Positions 18,097 to 27,706 of a stretch of 64,000 bases of DNA are shown here, one piece after another. Below the pieces are notes generated by a model. The model was given only the letters and a program-made list of their open reading frames with translations, did no database searches and was not told the origin of the DNA. This DNA is from Pseudomonas sp. RSB 5.4 (lineage in GTDB: Bacteria; Pseudomonadota; Gammaproteobacteria; Pseudomonadales; Pseudomonadaceae): assembly GCF_037126175.1 (NCBI RefSeq), contig NZ_CP146986.1:1013501-1077500 (forward strand), read 5' to 3'. The number at the start of each line of letters is the position of its first letter. The first letter of the stretch is position 1. Both the position numbers and the translations under genes were made by a program.

Positions 18097-18906
18097 ATGT
18101 TGAAGAAAGCAGGTTTGACCCTGGCCGTGCTCGGCGCGCTGGTGACTTCGTTCGGCGCTCAGGCACTCGAGCCGTTGCGGGTGGCTGCCGACCCGGTGCC
18201 GCACGCGCAGATTCTCGCGTACATCCAGACAATCGATCCGCAACTCAAGCTCAAGGTCATCGAGATTCCCAACGGCGTGAACTCCAACGAACTGCTGGTG
18301 CATGGCGATGTCGATGCCAATTACTTCCAGCATCTGCCGTATCTGAAATCCCAGGAGCAAGCGCTGGGGCAGAAACTCGCGGTGGCCGCCACGGTGCATA
18401 TCGAGCCGCTGGGCATCTATTCGCGCCGGCACAAAAGCTTCGCCGACGTGCCGGAAAAAGGCACCGTGGCGGTTCCCAACAACGTCACCAACCTGAGCCG
18501 TGCGCTGTACCTGTTACAGGACAACGGGTTGATCAAACTCAAGCCCGGTTTCAACGATCCGGCGGCCGATCAGGCCACGCCCAAGGACATCGCCGAGAAC
18601 CCGAAACAGCTGAAGATCCTCGAAATCGAATCGCCCCAACTTCCCCGGGCGCTGGACGACGTCGATCTGGCGGTGATCAACGGCAACTACGCACTGGAAG
18701 CCGGACTGGTGCCGGCCAAGGACGCGCTGGGTCTGGAGAAGGCCGAGCACAATCCGTACGCCAACATTCTGGTGACCACGCCGAAACTGCAGAACGATCC
18801 GCGCATCGCGCAACTGGCCAAGGACCTGACCTCGCCGCAAGTGGCGAAATACATCACCGATAACTTCAAGGGTTCGGTGATCCCCGTGGTGGATGCCAAA
18901 CCATGA
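18097..18906 (+). CDS. MetQ/NlpA-family substrate-binding protein
   Basis: 269 aa. A cleavable signal peptide (residues 1-23, cut after FGAQA) has no lipobox cysteine, so this member is free periplasmic rather than a lipoprotein. NlpA-family blocks are [13 protein letters not shown] ([14 protein letters not shown]), [17 protein letters not shown] and [14 protein letters not shown]. The family binds methionine and related compounds, but the ligand here is open. It overlaps the following ATPase gene by 4 bases and forms one importer with the next two genes. Confidence 0.9.
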   Translation: MLKKAGLTLAVLGALVTSFGAQALEPLRVAADPVPHAQILAYIQTIDPQLKLKVIEIPNGVNSNELLVHGDVDANYFQHLPYLKSQEQALGQKLAVAATVHIEPLGIYSRRHKSFADVPEKGTVAVPNNVTNLSRALYLLQDNGLIKLKPGFNDPAADQATPKDIAENPKQLKILEIESPQLPRALDDVDLAVINGNYALEAGLVPAKDALGLEKAEHNPYANILVTTPKLQNDPRIAQLAKDLTSPQVAKYITDNFKGSVIPVVDAKP

Positions 18907-19703
18907 TCGTCGTCGAGCAGGTCAGCAAGACCTACCCGTCGGCGCCGACGCCGGCACTGGATCAGGTGTCGCTGAGCATTCCCGATGGTGCGATCTACGG
19001 CATCCTCGGGCGCAGCGGGGCGGGCAAGTCGACCCTGTTGCGCTGTCTCAATCTGCTCGAACGCCCGGACAGCGGGCGGATCCTGATCGACGGCGTGGAC
19101 CTGCTGACGCTGTCTGCCAGCGACCTGCGCCGCCAGCGTCAGCGCATCGGCATGATCTTCCAGGGCTTCAATCTGCTGCACTCGCGCACCGTGTTCGACA
19201 ACATCGCCGTGCCGCTGGAAATCGCCAACGTCGGTAAACCGTGGCGCCATGTGCGGGTGCGCGAGCTGCTGGAACTGGTCGGCTTGACTGAGAAGGCGCA
19301 AGCCTTTCCCTCGCAGTTGTCCGGTGGGCAAAAACAACGGGTGGGGATTGCCCGCGCCCTGGCCGCCGAGCCGGCGTATTTGCTGTCGGACGAAGCCACC
19401 AGCGCGCTCGATCCGGAAACCACCGCGTCGATTCTCGACCTGCTGCGCGATATCAATCGGCAACTGGGCGTGACCATCGTGCTGATCACCCATGAGCTGG
19501 AGGTGGTCAAGTCGATCTGCGATCACGCGGCGTGCATGGCTGACGGGCGTCTGGTCGAGTCCGGGCCGGTGCCGCGATTGCTCGCCGATCCGCAATCGAG
19601 TCTCGGCACTTCGTTGCGTCCCACCTGCGGCCTGCCGCTGGGCCACGACATTCCCGGTCTCAGCTTCCTCAAGCAATACGGCGTACGGGCGGCGCAGCCA
19701 TGA
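18903..19703 (+). CDS. MetN-like ABC importer ATPase, lacking the NIL domain
   Basis: 266 aa. Walker [10 protein letters not shown] (36-44), signature [15 protein letters not shown] and Walker [13 protein letters not shown] are intact, followed by the switch His in [13 protein letters not shown]. True MetN proteins carry about 80 further residues forming the C-terminal NIL domain that senses methionine. This protein ends at [14 protein letters not shown] soon after the ATPase, so feedback inhibition by substrate is probably absent. It overlaps both neighbours by 4 bases. Confidence 0.92.
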   Translation: MIVVEQVSKTYPSAPTPALDQVSLSIPDGAIYGILGRSGAGKSTLLRCLNLLERPDSGRILIDGVDLLTLSASDLRRQRQRIGMIFQGFNLLHSRTVFDNIAVPLEIANVGKPWRHVRVRELLELVGLTEKAQAFPSQLSGGQKQRVGIARALAAEPAYLLSDEATSALDPETTASILDLLRDINRQLGVTIVLITHELEVVKSICDHAACMADGRLVESGPVPRLLADPQSSLGTSLRPTCGLPLGHDIPGLSFLKQYGVRAAQP

Positions 19704-20371
19704 ACCGCAGCATCGACTGGAATGAAATCCTGCAACTGGTGTTCAACGCCACCGGCGAAACCCTGTACATGATCTTGCTCGCCGGGCTGTTCACGTTGCT
19801 GATCGGTTTGCCGCTCGGGGTGTTGCTGTTTGTCAGTCGGCGCGACGGACTGTGGCCGCTGCCACGCCTCAATGCCGCGCTGGGTTCGCTGGTCAATCTT
19901 GGGCGCTCGCTGCCCTTTGTGGTGATGTTGATTGCCCTGATTCCGCTGACGCGTCTGCTGGTCGGCACCACCCTCGGCAGCACCGCGGCGGTGGTGCCGA
20001 TCACCATTGGCGCGTTTCCGTTTTTTGCGCGAATCGTTGAGAACGCGCTGGACGAAGTCGACAAGGGCCGGATCGAAGCGATCCTCGCCATGGGCGGCGA
20101 CATCCGCCATGTGATTTTCAAAGTGCTGTTGCCCGAAGCGCTGCCCGCGTTGCTGGCGGGGATCACTCTGACGCTGGTGATGCTGATCGGTTTTTCTTCC
20201 ATGGCCGGGGTGATTGGCGGTGGCGGCCTCGGTGATCTGGCGATCCGTTACGGCTATCAGCGTTTCAACAATGAAGTGATGGTCGCCACTGTGGTGGTGC
20301 TGGTCATTCTGGTGCAGGGCGTGCAGAGCCTGGGCGACCGGCTGGTACGTTCGCTGGCCCATCGACGTTAA
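19700..20371 (+). CDS. MetI-like ABC importer permease
   Basis: 223 aa. Five hydrophobic segments are evident. The [20 protein letters not shown] stretch and the EAA-like loop ([19 protein letters not shown], about residues 130-148) are standard for MetI permeases and contact the ATPase. It completes the QNI importer with the two genes before it. Eight bases separate it from the sugar-type ABC genes that follow. Confidence 0.92.
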   Translation: MNRSIDWNEILQLVFNATGETLYMILLAGLFTLLIGLPLGVLLFVSRRDGLWPLPRLNAALGSLVNLGRSLPFVVMLIALIPLTRLLVGTTLGSTAAVVPITIGAFPFFARIVENALDEVDKGRIEAILAMGGDIRHVIFKVLLPEALPALLAGITLTLVMLIGFSSMAGVIGGGGLGDLAIRYGYQRFNNEVMVATVVVLVILVQGVQSLGDRLVRSLAHRR

Positions 20372-20379
20372 GGAATTTT

Positions 20380-21930
20380 ATGAGTGTCGTCGTGGCCCGC
20401 GCGCCGCTGATTCAGGTGCGCGAACTAAGCAAAACTTTTGGCTCGAACCGCGCACTGGATCGCGTCAGCCTGCAGATTCATCCCGCCGAAGTGGTGGCGT
20501 TGCTCGGTGCCAACGGTGCCGGCAAATCGACGCTGGTGAAGATACTCGCCGGCAGCCAGCGCGGCGATGGCGGCGAGATTTATGTCGACGGCCAGCCCCG
20601 GCAATTCAGCTCGCCGCTGTCGGCACGTCGGGTCGGGATTGTCGCGGTGCATCAGCAGATCAACGAGGGCATTGCGCCCGGTTTGAGCGTGGCGGAAAAC
20701 CTGTTGCTCGATGAGTTGTGCAAGCCTGACGCGGACTTCTGGCTCAATCGCAAACGCTTGCTCGAACGCGCCGCGAGTATCGCGGCCGGGCTGGGTCTGG
20801 TGTTGCCGCTGGAGCAGCCGATTGAACACCTGGGTCAGGCCGAACGGCAATTGGTGGTGCTGGCGCGGGCCTTTGCCTTGCAGCCGCGTCTGCTGATTCT
20901 CGATGAACCGACGGCGGCGTTGTCGGATGCCGAGGCGCAGCGTCTGTTTGATCTGATCGATATCTTGCGCAGCCGTGGCGTGGCGATTGTTTACATCTCT
21001 CATCGCTTGTCCGATCTGCAACGGGTGGCGAATCGCGCCATTGTCTTGCGCGATGGGCGACTGGCCGGAGAATTCAGCGCGCGGCAGTTGCCCGAAGCGG
21101 TGCAGGCGATGCTCGGGCAGGCGCTGGACGGGCATGTCTACACGCCCGGCAGCGTGGGCCGAAAAGTCCTTGGTGTGCGCGGTTTGCAGATTTTGCCGCG
21201 CTCCAGGCGTTTCGATTTCGACCTGCACCAAGGCGAAGTGGTGGTGCTGACCGGGCTGCTCGGCGCCGGCAAAAGCGAGATCGCCGAAGTGCTGTTCGGC
21301 TTGCGCAAAGCCGTGGCCGGTAGCCTGCAACTCGATGGCGTGGAATGGCTGCCGGGTTCGCCAAGGGCGGCGATTCGCAGCGGTGTGTTTCTCGCAGCGG
21401 AGGATCGCGCCAGTCAGTCGCTGGTGCCGGATTTCTCCCTGCGCCGTACCCTGACGCTGCCGTTTCTGGAGCGCTTCACCCGTGCCGGTTTCATTCGCAA
21501 CCGCGCCGAAGCCGCAGCGGTCGAGGCGCAAGTCGCGGCGCTGGGGATCAAGACCGCCGGCATCGAGGTGCCGATGAGCGCGCTGTCCGGCGGCAATCAA
21601 CAGAAGGTCGTGCTTGGCCGCTGGCTGCTCGGAGAAGGGCGGGTGTTGATCCTCGACGAGCCGTTTCAGGGCGTCGACGTGCGCGCCCGCCGCGAGATCG
21701 GCCAACTGCTGCGCGACAGTGCCGGCGGCCGCGCGACCCTGGTGATTTGCGCCGATGTCGACGAAGCCCTGGAAATCGCCGACCGGATTCTGTTGGTGCG
21801 CGATCACGCGGTGGTCGCCGAATACCCGCGCGCCGGCCTTGAACACGCGACCCTGGTCGCCGCGCTGGCCGGCAGCGACGGTAGCGAAAATCCCTTTCAC
21901 GCCACGCCAAGGAGCAGAGCGAGTGCCTGA
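20380..21930 (+). CDS. Sugar-type ABC importer ATPase with two nucleotide-binding domains (RbsA/XylG-like)
   Basis: 516 aa. The first domain has Walker A GANGAGKST (about 45-53), a weak signature LGQAERQLVVLARA and Walker B LLILDEPTAALS. The second has GLLGAGKSE near 292, a good signature LSGGNQQKVVLGRW and VLILDEPFQGVDV. The asymmetry between halves is normal for this family. Such ATPases serve CUT2 importers of ribose, xylose, autoinducer-2 and similar ligands; the ligand here is unknown. ATG is preceded by AAGGA. It overlaps the permease gene by 8 bases. Confidence 0.92.
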   Translation: MSVVVARAPLIQVRELSKTFGSNRALDRVSLQIHPAEVVALLGANGAGKSTLVKILAGSQRGDGGEIYVDGQPRQFSSPLSARRVGIVAVHQQINEGIAPGLSVAENLLLDELCKPDADFWLNRKRLLERAASIAAGLGLVLPLEQPIEHLGQAERQLVVLARAFALQPRLLILDEPTAALSDAEAQRLFDLIDILRSRGVAIVYISHRLSDLQRVANRAIVLRDGRLAGEFSARQLPEAVQAMLGQALDGHVYTPGSVGRKVLGVRGLQILPRSRRFDFDLHQGEVVVLTGLLGAGKSEIAEVLFGLRKAVAGSLQLDGVEWLPGSPRAAIRSGVFLAAEDRASQSLVPDFSLRRTLTLPFLERFTRAGFIRNRAEAAAVEAQVAALGIKTAGIEVPMSALSGGNQQKVVLGRWLLGEGRVLILDEPFQGVDVRARREIGQLLRDSAGGRATLVICADVDEALEIADRILLVRDHAVVAEYPRAGLEHATLVAALAGSDGSENPFHATPRSRASA

Positions 21931-22948
21931 TTCGAGTTCATTGTTGTCGTCCGCTACGGCACCCGCCGAGCGCCTGTTGCACGCGCTGATCCGCTACGGC
22001 CTGTTGTGGCTGCTGGCGCTGATCGTGGTGTTTTTCAGCGTTGCGGAACCGGCGTTTTTGCGCGTCGGCAATCTGTTCAGCATCTTGCAATCGGTGTCGA
22101 TCGTCGCGCTGCTGGCCCTCGGTGTGACGCTGACCATGGCCGTCGGCGGACTTGATCTGTCGATCGGTGCGGTGGCAGCGATGAGCCTGATGATCGCCAG
22201 TTACGTGATGGTGGTGCTCGGCTGGGGCGCGGTGCCGGCGGTGCTGATCAGTCTGGCCGGTGGCGCACTGGTCGGGCTGCTGAATGGCTGGCTGATCGTC
22301 AAGCTGCGGGTGCCGGATATTCTCGCGACGCTGGGCAGCATGTTTCTGGTGATCGGCGTGCAACTGATTCCCACCGGTGGGCGCTCGATTGCGGTGGGCA
22401 TGACCTTGCCCAGTGGCGTGGAAACCGAGGGCTCGTTCAGTACGGCGTTTCTCGCCCTCGGCCGCGGTCGCTTGTGGGACGTGGTGCCGGTGCCGGTATT
22501 GATCACTGCGTTGGTGGCGCTGGCGGTGTGGCTGTTTCTCGAGCGTACGCGCGTCGGCCGATTGTTTTATGCGATTGGCGGTAACGAGCAGGCGGCACGA
22601 TTGGCAGGCGCGCCGGTGCTGCGCTTCAAGCTGCTCGCGTATGTGCTCTCGGCATTGCTTGCCTCGCTTGGCGGATTGCTGTTGGCGGCGCGCCTGGGTC
22701 GGGGTGATGTCAGCTCCGGCAATGGTCTGGTGCTGGACGCCCTCGGCGCGGCGCTGATCGGTTTTGCCGTGCTCGGCGCGAAGAAGCCCAATGCCTTCGG
22801 CACGTTGGTCGGCGCACTGCTGGTGGCGTCGCTGCTCAATGGCCTGACCATGCTCAACGCGCCGTATTACGCGCAGGATTTCGTCAAGGGACTGGTGCTG
22901 GTGCTGGCCCTGATGTTCACCTTCGGCCTCGCGCATCGGGCGCGCTGA
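21923..22948 (+). CDS. Sugar-type ABC importer permease (RbsC-like)
   Basis: 341 aa from GTG 21923, which has AAGGAG 8 bases upstream inside the ATPase gene; the open frame extends further up but reads through the ATPase coding region. Eight to ten hydrophobic segments are present with the family phrases ALGVTLTMAVGGLDLSIGAV, LRVPDILATLGSM and IGGNEQAARLAGAPV. It pairs with the ATPase before and the binding protein after it. Confidence 0.92.
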   Translation: MPDSSSLLSSATAPAERLLHALIRYGLLWLLALIVVFFSVAEPAFLRVGNLFSILQSVSIVALLALGVTLTMAVGGLDLSIGAVAAMSLMIASYVMVVLGWGAVPAVLISLAGGALVGLLNGWLIVKLRVPDILATLGSMFLVIGVQLIPTGGRSIAVGMTLPSGVETEGSFSTAFLALGRGRLWDVVPVPVLITALVALAVWLFLERTRVGRLFYAIGGNEQAARLAGAPVLRFKLLAYVLSALLASLGGLLLAARLGRGDVSSGNGLVLDALGAALIGFAVLGAKKPNAFGTLVGALLVASLLNGLTMLNAPYYAQDFVKGLVLVLALMFTFGLAHRAR

Positions 22949-22979
22949 GCCGGTTCATTTGTCGCTGCAAGGAAGATGT

Positions 22980-24035
22980 ATGCACGGTTCAATCAAGCAG
23001 TTCGCACGCCATTGCCTCGCCGGCGCGGTGCTCTCGGCATTGGCGTTGAGCGCTCAGGCCAAGGCATTGCCGGGTGCTCCGGCGCCGTTCGACAAGGGTC
23101 AGGTGCAGATCGCGCTGGTCGGTTATCTGTTTTCCGGGGACTTTCCCGAGGCCTATCTGCGCGGCGTGGAAAAACAGACCGAGGCGCTCGGGGCCAATCT
23201 ACGAGTGTTCGATGCGCGGCAGCAGGCGGCGAGTCAGGGCGAGATGATCGATCAGGCGATCGACCTCGGCGTGGACGGGATCATCGTGCAACTGGGCCTG
23301 GCGGAAACCCTCAAGGGACCGATTGACCGGGCGATCGCCAAAGGCATCAAGGTGGTGGCGTTCGACGTCGATCTGAACAGCCCGCAAGTGACCCAGGTCG
23401 AGCAGGATCACCATGCACTGGCGCGACTGGCGCTGGATCAGGCGGTGAAGGACAACGGCACGCGGTTCGATGCCGGTTACGTGTACATCAGCGGCTTTAC
23501 GCCGATGGAGCGCCGCGACGAGATCTGGAGTCAGGTTAAAAAAGCCAATCCGGGCATCATCGAGAAGGCGCGTTTCGGCACGCTCAACCCGCCGATTGCC
23601 AACTCGGTCGCGGATCAGGCCAGCGCGGTGTTGCGGGCCAATCCGGATATCAGCGTGATCTTCGCGCCATTCGACGAGTTCGCCAAAGGCGCGAAAATCG
23701 CTGTCGACGAGGCCGGGCTGGGGCGCAAGGTGAAGATCTACAGCGCCGACATTTCCACCGCCGACATTCAGATCATGAAAGAACCGGACAGCGCCTGGGC
23801 GGCGACCGCAGCGGTCAATCCGCAAGTGGCGGGGGCGATCAGCGTGCGCAGTCTGGCGATGTTGATTGCGGGCGAAAATCCTGGGCATCAAGTGCTGGTT
23901 CCACCGACCCTGATCACCCGTCAGCAGTTGCTCGATCTGGACGTGAAAAACGTCCGCGACCTAGCGCAGAAACTCCCGGCGTTCGGCGATACCGCCAATG
24001 TGGCGCGGGCCGAGTGGATTCCTGTGGCGAACTGA
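22980..24035 (+). CDS. Sugar-type periplasmic binding protein (RbsB-like)
   Basis: 351 aa from ATG 22980 with AAGGAAG just upstream. A signal peptide ends near residue 28 (LALSAQAKA). The mature part is a type I periplasmic fold with VQIALVGYLFSGDFPEAYLR, DQAIDLGVDGIIVQLG, KGIKVVAFDVD and a DNG-type hinge region. Residues of the binding cleft do not point to a specific ligand that I can name. The gene follows the permease by 31 bases and completes the second importer of the operon. Confidence 0.9.
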   Translation: MHGSIKQFARHCLAGAVLSALALSAQAKALPGAPAPFDKGQVQIALVGYLFSGDFPEAYLRGVEKQTEALGANLRVFDARQQAASQGEMIDQAIDLGVDGIIVQLGLAETLKGPIDRAIAKGIKVVAFDVDLNSPQVTQVEQDHHALARLALDQAVKDNGTRFDAGYVYISGFTPMERRDEIWSQVKKANPGIIEKARFGTLNPPIANSVADQASAVLRANPDISVIFAPFDEFAKGAKIAVDEAGLGRKVKIYSADISTADIQIMKEPDSAWAATAAVNPQVAGAISVRSLAMLIAGENPGHQVLVPPTLITRQQLLDLDVKNVRDLAQKLPAFGDTANVARAEWIPVAN

Positions 24036-24075
24036 ATGCAGCCGTTATCACCGGGTGACGCGTTTGGGAGTGAAT

Positions 24076-24741
24076 ATGCACAACAAAGCCATGCGCTTGC
24101 GCAACAGCCGCGCACCCAAGGCTGACCCGGCGCTTGGTCAACGCTTGCCGCCGGGGCAGGTGTTGACGGAGCGCTTCCCGATTCTCCACGAAGGCACGGT
24201 GCCGGAGTATGAATTGGCAACCTGGTCACTGCGCCTGTTCGGCAAGGTCGGACGTGTCGTCGAGTTGAGTTTTGCTGACCTGCAAAGGTTGCCGCAGCGC
24301 GAGCTGCAATGTGACATTCATTGCGTGACACGCTGGTCGAAGTTCGACACGCAATGGAGCGGGGTGCATCTGCAGGATCTGCTGAGCGAGTTCGGGATCC
24401 AGCCCGCTTCACGTTTTGTCATGGCCCACGCCGATCACGATTACCAGACCAACCTGTTGCTGGACGACCTGCTGCACCCGGACAGCCTGCTCGCCACCCA
24501 CTACGCCGGCCAACCCTTGACCGCCCAGCACGGCTGGCCGCTGCGACTGGTGGTCGCCGGGCGCTACTTCTGGAAAAGTGCCAAATGGCTGCGCGGTCTG
24601 GAGTTTGTCGACGAAGAACAACCCGGGTTTTGGGAGCGCAACGGCTTTCACCTGCACGCTGATCCGTTTGCGGAACAACGCTTCAGTGCGCAGGCCCTGG
24701 ACATCGCCGCGGATGCCTGGCTGGAAAAGGAATTCGACTGA
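24076..24741 (+). CDS. Sulfite-oxidase-like molybdopterin protein (cytoplasmic type)
   Basis: 221 aa from ATG 24076, preceded by GGGAGTG; the upstream open frame overlaps the binding-protein gene and is not used. The oxidoreductase molybdopterin domain shows the invariant cysteine in LQCDIHCVTRWSKFDTQW and the KWLRGLEF stretch typical of this family. There is no Tat or Sec signal, unlike YedY/MsrP, so it probably stays in the cytoplasm. As the last gene of the oxygenase/importer operon it suggests handling of a sulfur- or oxoanion-containing compound, which is inference. Confidence 0.85.
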   Translation: MHNKAMRLRNSRAPKADPALGQRLPPGQVLTERFPILHEGTVPEYELATWSLRLFGKVGRVVELSFADLQRLPQRELQCDIHCVTRWSKFDTQWSGVHLQDLLSEFGIQPASRFVMAHADHDYQTNLLLDDLLHPDSLLATHYAGQPLTAQHGWPLRLVVAGRYFWKSAKWLRGLEFVDEEQPGFWERNGFHLHADPFAEQRFSAQALDIAADAWLEKEFD

Positions 24742-24785
24742 GGTTTTGTGCTTGTCTGCAGGCAACATCTCGAGTGATTGGACTG

Positions 24786-24949
24786 GCCTCTTCGCGAGCA
24801 AGCCCGCTCCCACATTGGATCTGCGGTGGATGAAAGCAATGCGTTCACCCCGATCAACCTGTGGGAGCGGGCTTGCTCGCGAAGGGGCCAGCCCAGTCGA
24901 TATTTTCGGCGACTGAACGATAGCTTTCGCGAGCAAGCCCGCTCCCACA
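24786..24949. repeat. Three REPs in alternating orientation
   Basis: 24786-24814, 24860-24887 (reverse sense) and 24924-24949. They lie directly after the operon end. The rest of the gap to 25277 is AT-rich (for example 24960-25110) with no gene seen, and likely holds the TonB-receptor promoter. Confidence 0.9.
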
Positions 24950-25277
24950 AGGTGCAACATTCATGCTTGAGTTAGTTGCTGCTTAGTTGAGCTACTGTTG
25001 TTCTGGCAACACTTGTGTTGGACTAAATACAGTTAATCAGCCCGATCTAACCTAAGTGTTATTGGTTCTTTTACGGCAAGCCTCAGCCCGTCTAGCATCG
25101 GTGTTCAAGGGGAAATAACTAACTTTGGGGATTCTGCGCTTAACCAACTCAAAACGTTTAACCAGCCTTCACCGCCTTCCTGATTTCTAAAACTACAGCA
25201 GACATTGCCGTGCATTGATTGCCGAACCCTTATTGTCGGCGACGGCCGGGTATTAGCTGCGATAAAGGAGCTGTCCC

Positions 25278-27665
25278 ATGTATCAGCGTTCCCGTTCATT
25301 ACTGGCCATCGCGGTGGTCGGTGCGATCTGGCAACTTCCGGCGCAAGCCGAAGACGCTTCCTCACGCGTTGACGATGACACACGGTTGGGTACCGTGCTG
25401 GTCACCGGCACCCGTGGCACTGCTCGCACGGTGCTGGATTCTCCGGTGCCGGTTGACGTGTTGACCGCCGCCGACCTCAAGTCCACCGGCGCGGCCGACG
25501 GTGAGTTGGGTCAGGCGCTGCAAACGTTGCTGCCATCGTTCAGCATGCCGCGTCAGTCCAACTCCGGTGGAGCCGACCATGTGCGCGCCGCACAGTTGCG
25601 CGGCATGAGTCCGGACCAGGTGCTGGTGCTGGTCAACGGCAAGCGTCGCCACACTTCAGCGGTGGTCAACGACTCGTCGAAAATCGGTCGCGGCACGGCA
25701 CCAGTGGACTTCAACTCGATCCCCATCAGTGCGATCAAACGCATCGAAGTGCTGCGCGATGGCGCCGGCGCGCAATACGGTTCCGACGCGATTGCCGGGG
25801 TGATCAACATCATCCTCGACGACGCGCCCGAGGGCGGCGAAGTGTCCACCAGCTACGGCGCGTTTCACACCCATCAGGACGCCATCGGCAGAACCACCAC
25901 CGACGGCCAGAACAGCGTGACCACTGCCAAGATCGGCACGCGCCTGGGCGAAGAGGGCGGGTTCATTCGTGGCGGCACCGAGTACAAAAATCGCAACCCG
26001 ACCAACCGCGCCGGTTTCGATGGCTTTGCCGATACCCCCGACCAGCGCAACTATGTGATGGGCGATGGCTTGGCGCGGGACGTCAATCTGTGGTTCAACA
26101 GCGAGCTGCCGCTGGCCGGCGGCAAAGCCTACAGCTTCGGCACTTACAACCAGCGCCACACCACTGGCGCCGAGTTCTATCGCTACCCCTACGAGCAACC
26201 GCAGTTCTACCCCAACGGCTACCTGCCGCAGTCGCTGGGCGACAACAAGGACATTTCCGCCACCGCCGGCTTCAAAGGAATGATCGGCGAAGACTGGGAC
26301 TTCGACAGCAGCGTTACCCATGGCCGTAACCGCTTCGACGGATCCACCCGCCGCACCCTCAACGTCAGCCTCGGCGAGGACTCGCCGACCAAGTTCGACA
26401 CCGGCGATTACGAGCTGCGCCAGACCACCACCAACCTCGATTTCAGCCGCGAGCTGCGCTTGGGCGGACGCTCGTTCGTGCTGGCGCTGGGCGGCGAATA
26501 TCGCTACGAAAACTACCTGACCTACGCGGGTGACGAGGCCTCCTACATTGGCTCCGGCGCTGATGGCGCCAACGGTCTGCGCCCCAGCGAAGAGTCGGAC
26601 CTGGACCGCAACGTGTTCGCGACTTACGCCGAGTTGTCGGGCGATCTCACCGAGCGCTTCTTCGTCGACGCCGCCACCCGCTGGGAACATTACGACGATG
26701 CCGGCAGCAAACTCACCGGCAAGCTCAGTGGTCGCTACAAACTGACCGAGCAGTGGGCGCTGCGCGGTGCGGTGTCGAACAACTTCCGCGCGCCGTCGCT
26801 GGCGCAGAGCGGGTTCCAGAACACCACCAGCAACTTTGGCGAAGGCGGCACGCTCACCGATATTCGCGTGCTTTCGGTCAACGACCCGATCGCGCGTGCG
26901 CTGGGTGCGCAAAAGCTCGATCCGGAAACCTCGAAGAACTTCAGCCTCGGCCTGACCTTTCAGCTCAACGAACGCTTCGATGCCTCGCTCGATGTGTTCC
27001 GCATCGACGTCAAGGACCGCATCACCCTGTCGCAGCGCATCGGCAGCGACGCCATGGAGCAATACATCAACGACAACTTCGGCGTGGCCGGAGTGCATGA
27101 CGTGAACTTCTTCACCAACGCCGCTGACACCAGCACCCACGGCGCCGAACTGGTGCTCAACTATCACCAGCCACTGTATGAAGGGACGTTGGGCCTGACC
27201 ACCGCGTACACCTACAACCACACCAAAGTCACCAGTACCAAAGGCACGCCATCGCAACTGACGGCGTTGGGTATCGGCAACGATGCACTGGTCGGCGTTG
27301 AAGAAACCAACACCCTGACCGATGCCGCACCCAAGGATCGTTTCGTGTTTTCCGCCAACTGGGCCAGCGAACATTGGGGTCTGCTCGGGCGTCTGACCCG
27401 TCAGGGCGAAACTACTCGGGTGTTCGATTTCGGCGACTCGCAACCGGAGCAGACCTACGGCGCGGTGTGGCAACTGGACGCCGAGGTGACCTACAAATTC
27501 ACCCCGAAATTCAGCGTCGCCCTGGGCGGCAACAACCTCACCGACAATTACCCGGAACGCTCCGGCTCGGCGATCAACTACGGCGGCAACCTGCCGTATG
27601 ACGTGCTGTCGCCGATCGGCACCAACGGCGCGTACTACTACGCCAGCGCCACCTACGGCTTCTGA
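25278..27665 (+). CDS. TonB-dependent outer-membrane receptor
   Basis: 795 aa, ATG preceded by AAAGGAG. The signal peptide is cut after LPAQA (residue about 24). The plug domain begins with GTVLVTGTRGTARTVLDSP (TonB box region near 36-42), followed by the plug motif VLVNGKRRHTSAVVND and IKRIEVLRDGAGAQYGSDAI. A beta-barrel with many alternating strands ends in YYYASATYGF with the C-terminal aromatic F. The substrate cannot be read. It lies downstream of the dual-importer operon and 41 bases before an APC permease, so it may serve the same nutrient. Confidence 0.93.
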   Translation: MYQRSRSLLAIAVVGAIWQLPAQAEDASSRVDDDTRLGTVLVTGTRGTARTVLDSPVPVDVLTAADLKSTGAADGELGQALQTLLPSFSMPRQSNSGGADHVRAAQLRGMSPDQVLVLVNGKRRHTSAVVNDSSKIGRGTAPVDFNSIPISAIKRIEVLRDGAGAQYGSDAIAGVINIILDDAPEGGEVSTSYGAFHTHQDAIGRTTTDGQNSVTTAKIGTRLGEEGGFIRGGTEYKNRNPTNRAGFDGFADTPDQRNYVMGDGLARDVNLWFNSELPLAGGKAYSFGTYNQRHTTGAEFYRYPYEQPQFYPNGYLPQSLGDNKDISATAGFKGMIGEDWDFDSSVTHGRNRFDGSTRRTLNVSLGEDSPTKFDTGDYELRQTTTNLDFSRELRLGGRSFVLALGGEYRYENYLTYAGDEASYIGSGADGANGLRPSEESDLDRNVFATYAELSGDLTERFFVDAATRWEHYDDAGSKLTGKLSGRYKLTEQWALRGAVSNNFRAPSLAQSGFQNTTSNFGEGGTLTDIRVLSVNDPIARALGAQKLDPETSKNFSLGLTFQLNERFDASLDVFRIDVKDRITLSQRIGSDAMEQYINDNFGVAGVHDVNFFTNAADTSTHGAELVLNYHQPLYEGTLGLTTAYTYNHTKVTSTKGTPSQLTALGIGNDALVGVEETNTLTDAAPKDRFVFSANWASEHWGLLGRLTRQGETTRVFDFGDSQPEQTYGAVWQLDAEVTYKFTPKFSVALGGNNLTDNYPERSGSAINYGGNLPYDVLSPIGTNGAYYYASATYGF

Positions 27666-27706
27666 GCCGATCCGCCACGGATGGCGGACTTTTTGCGGAA
27701 CTCTCC

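Noticed and set aside
18097..20371. Calling the first importer a methionine transporter
   Set aside because: The missing NIL domain, missing lipobox and operon partners do not support methionine specificity, so no met gene symbols were assigned.
21755..21922. Upstream extension of the sugar-type permease
   Set aside because: Reads through the coding region of the ATPase gene and gives Trp/Arg-rich residues. The GTG at 21923 with AAGGAG is the better start.
25656..27473. 605-codon minus-strand frame across the TonB-receptor gene
   Set aside because: Shadow of the receptor coding region; no family features and no ribosome-binding site.
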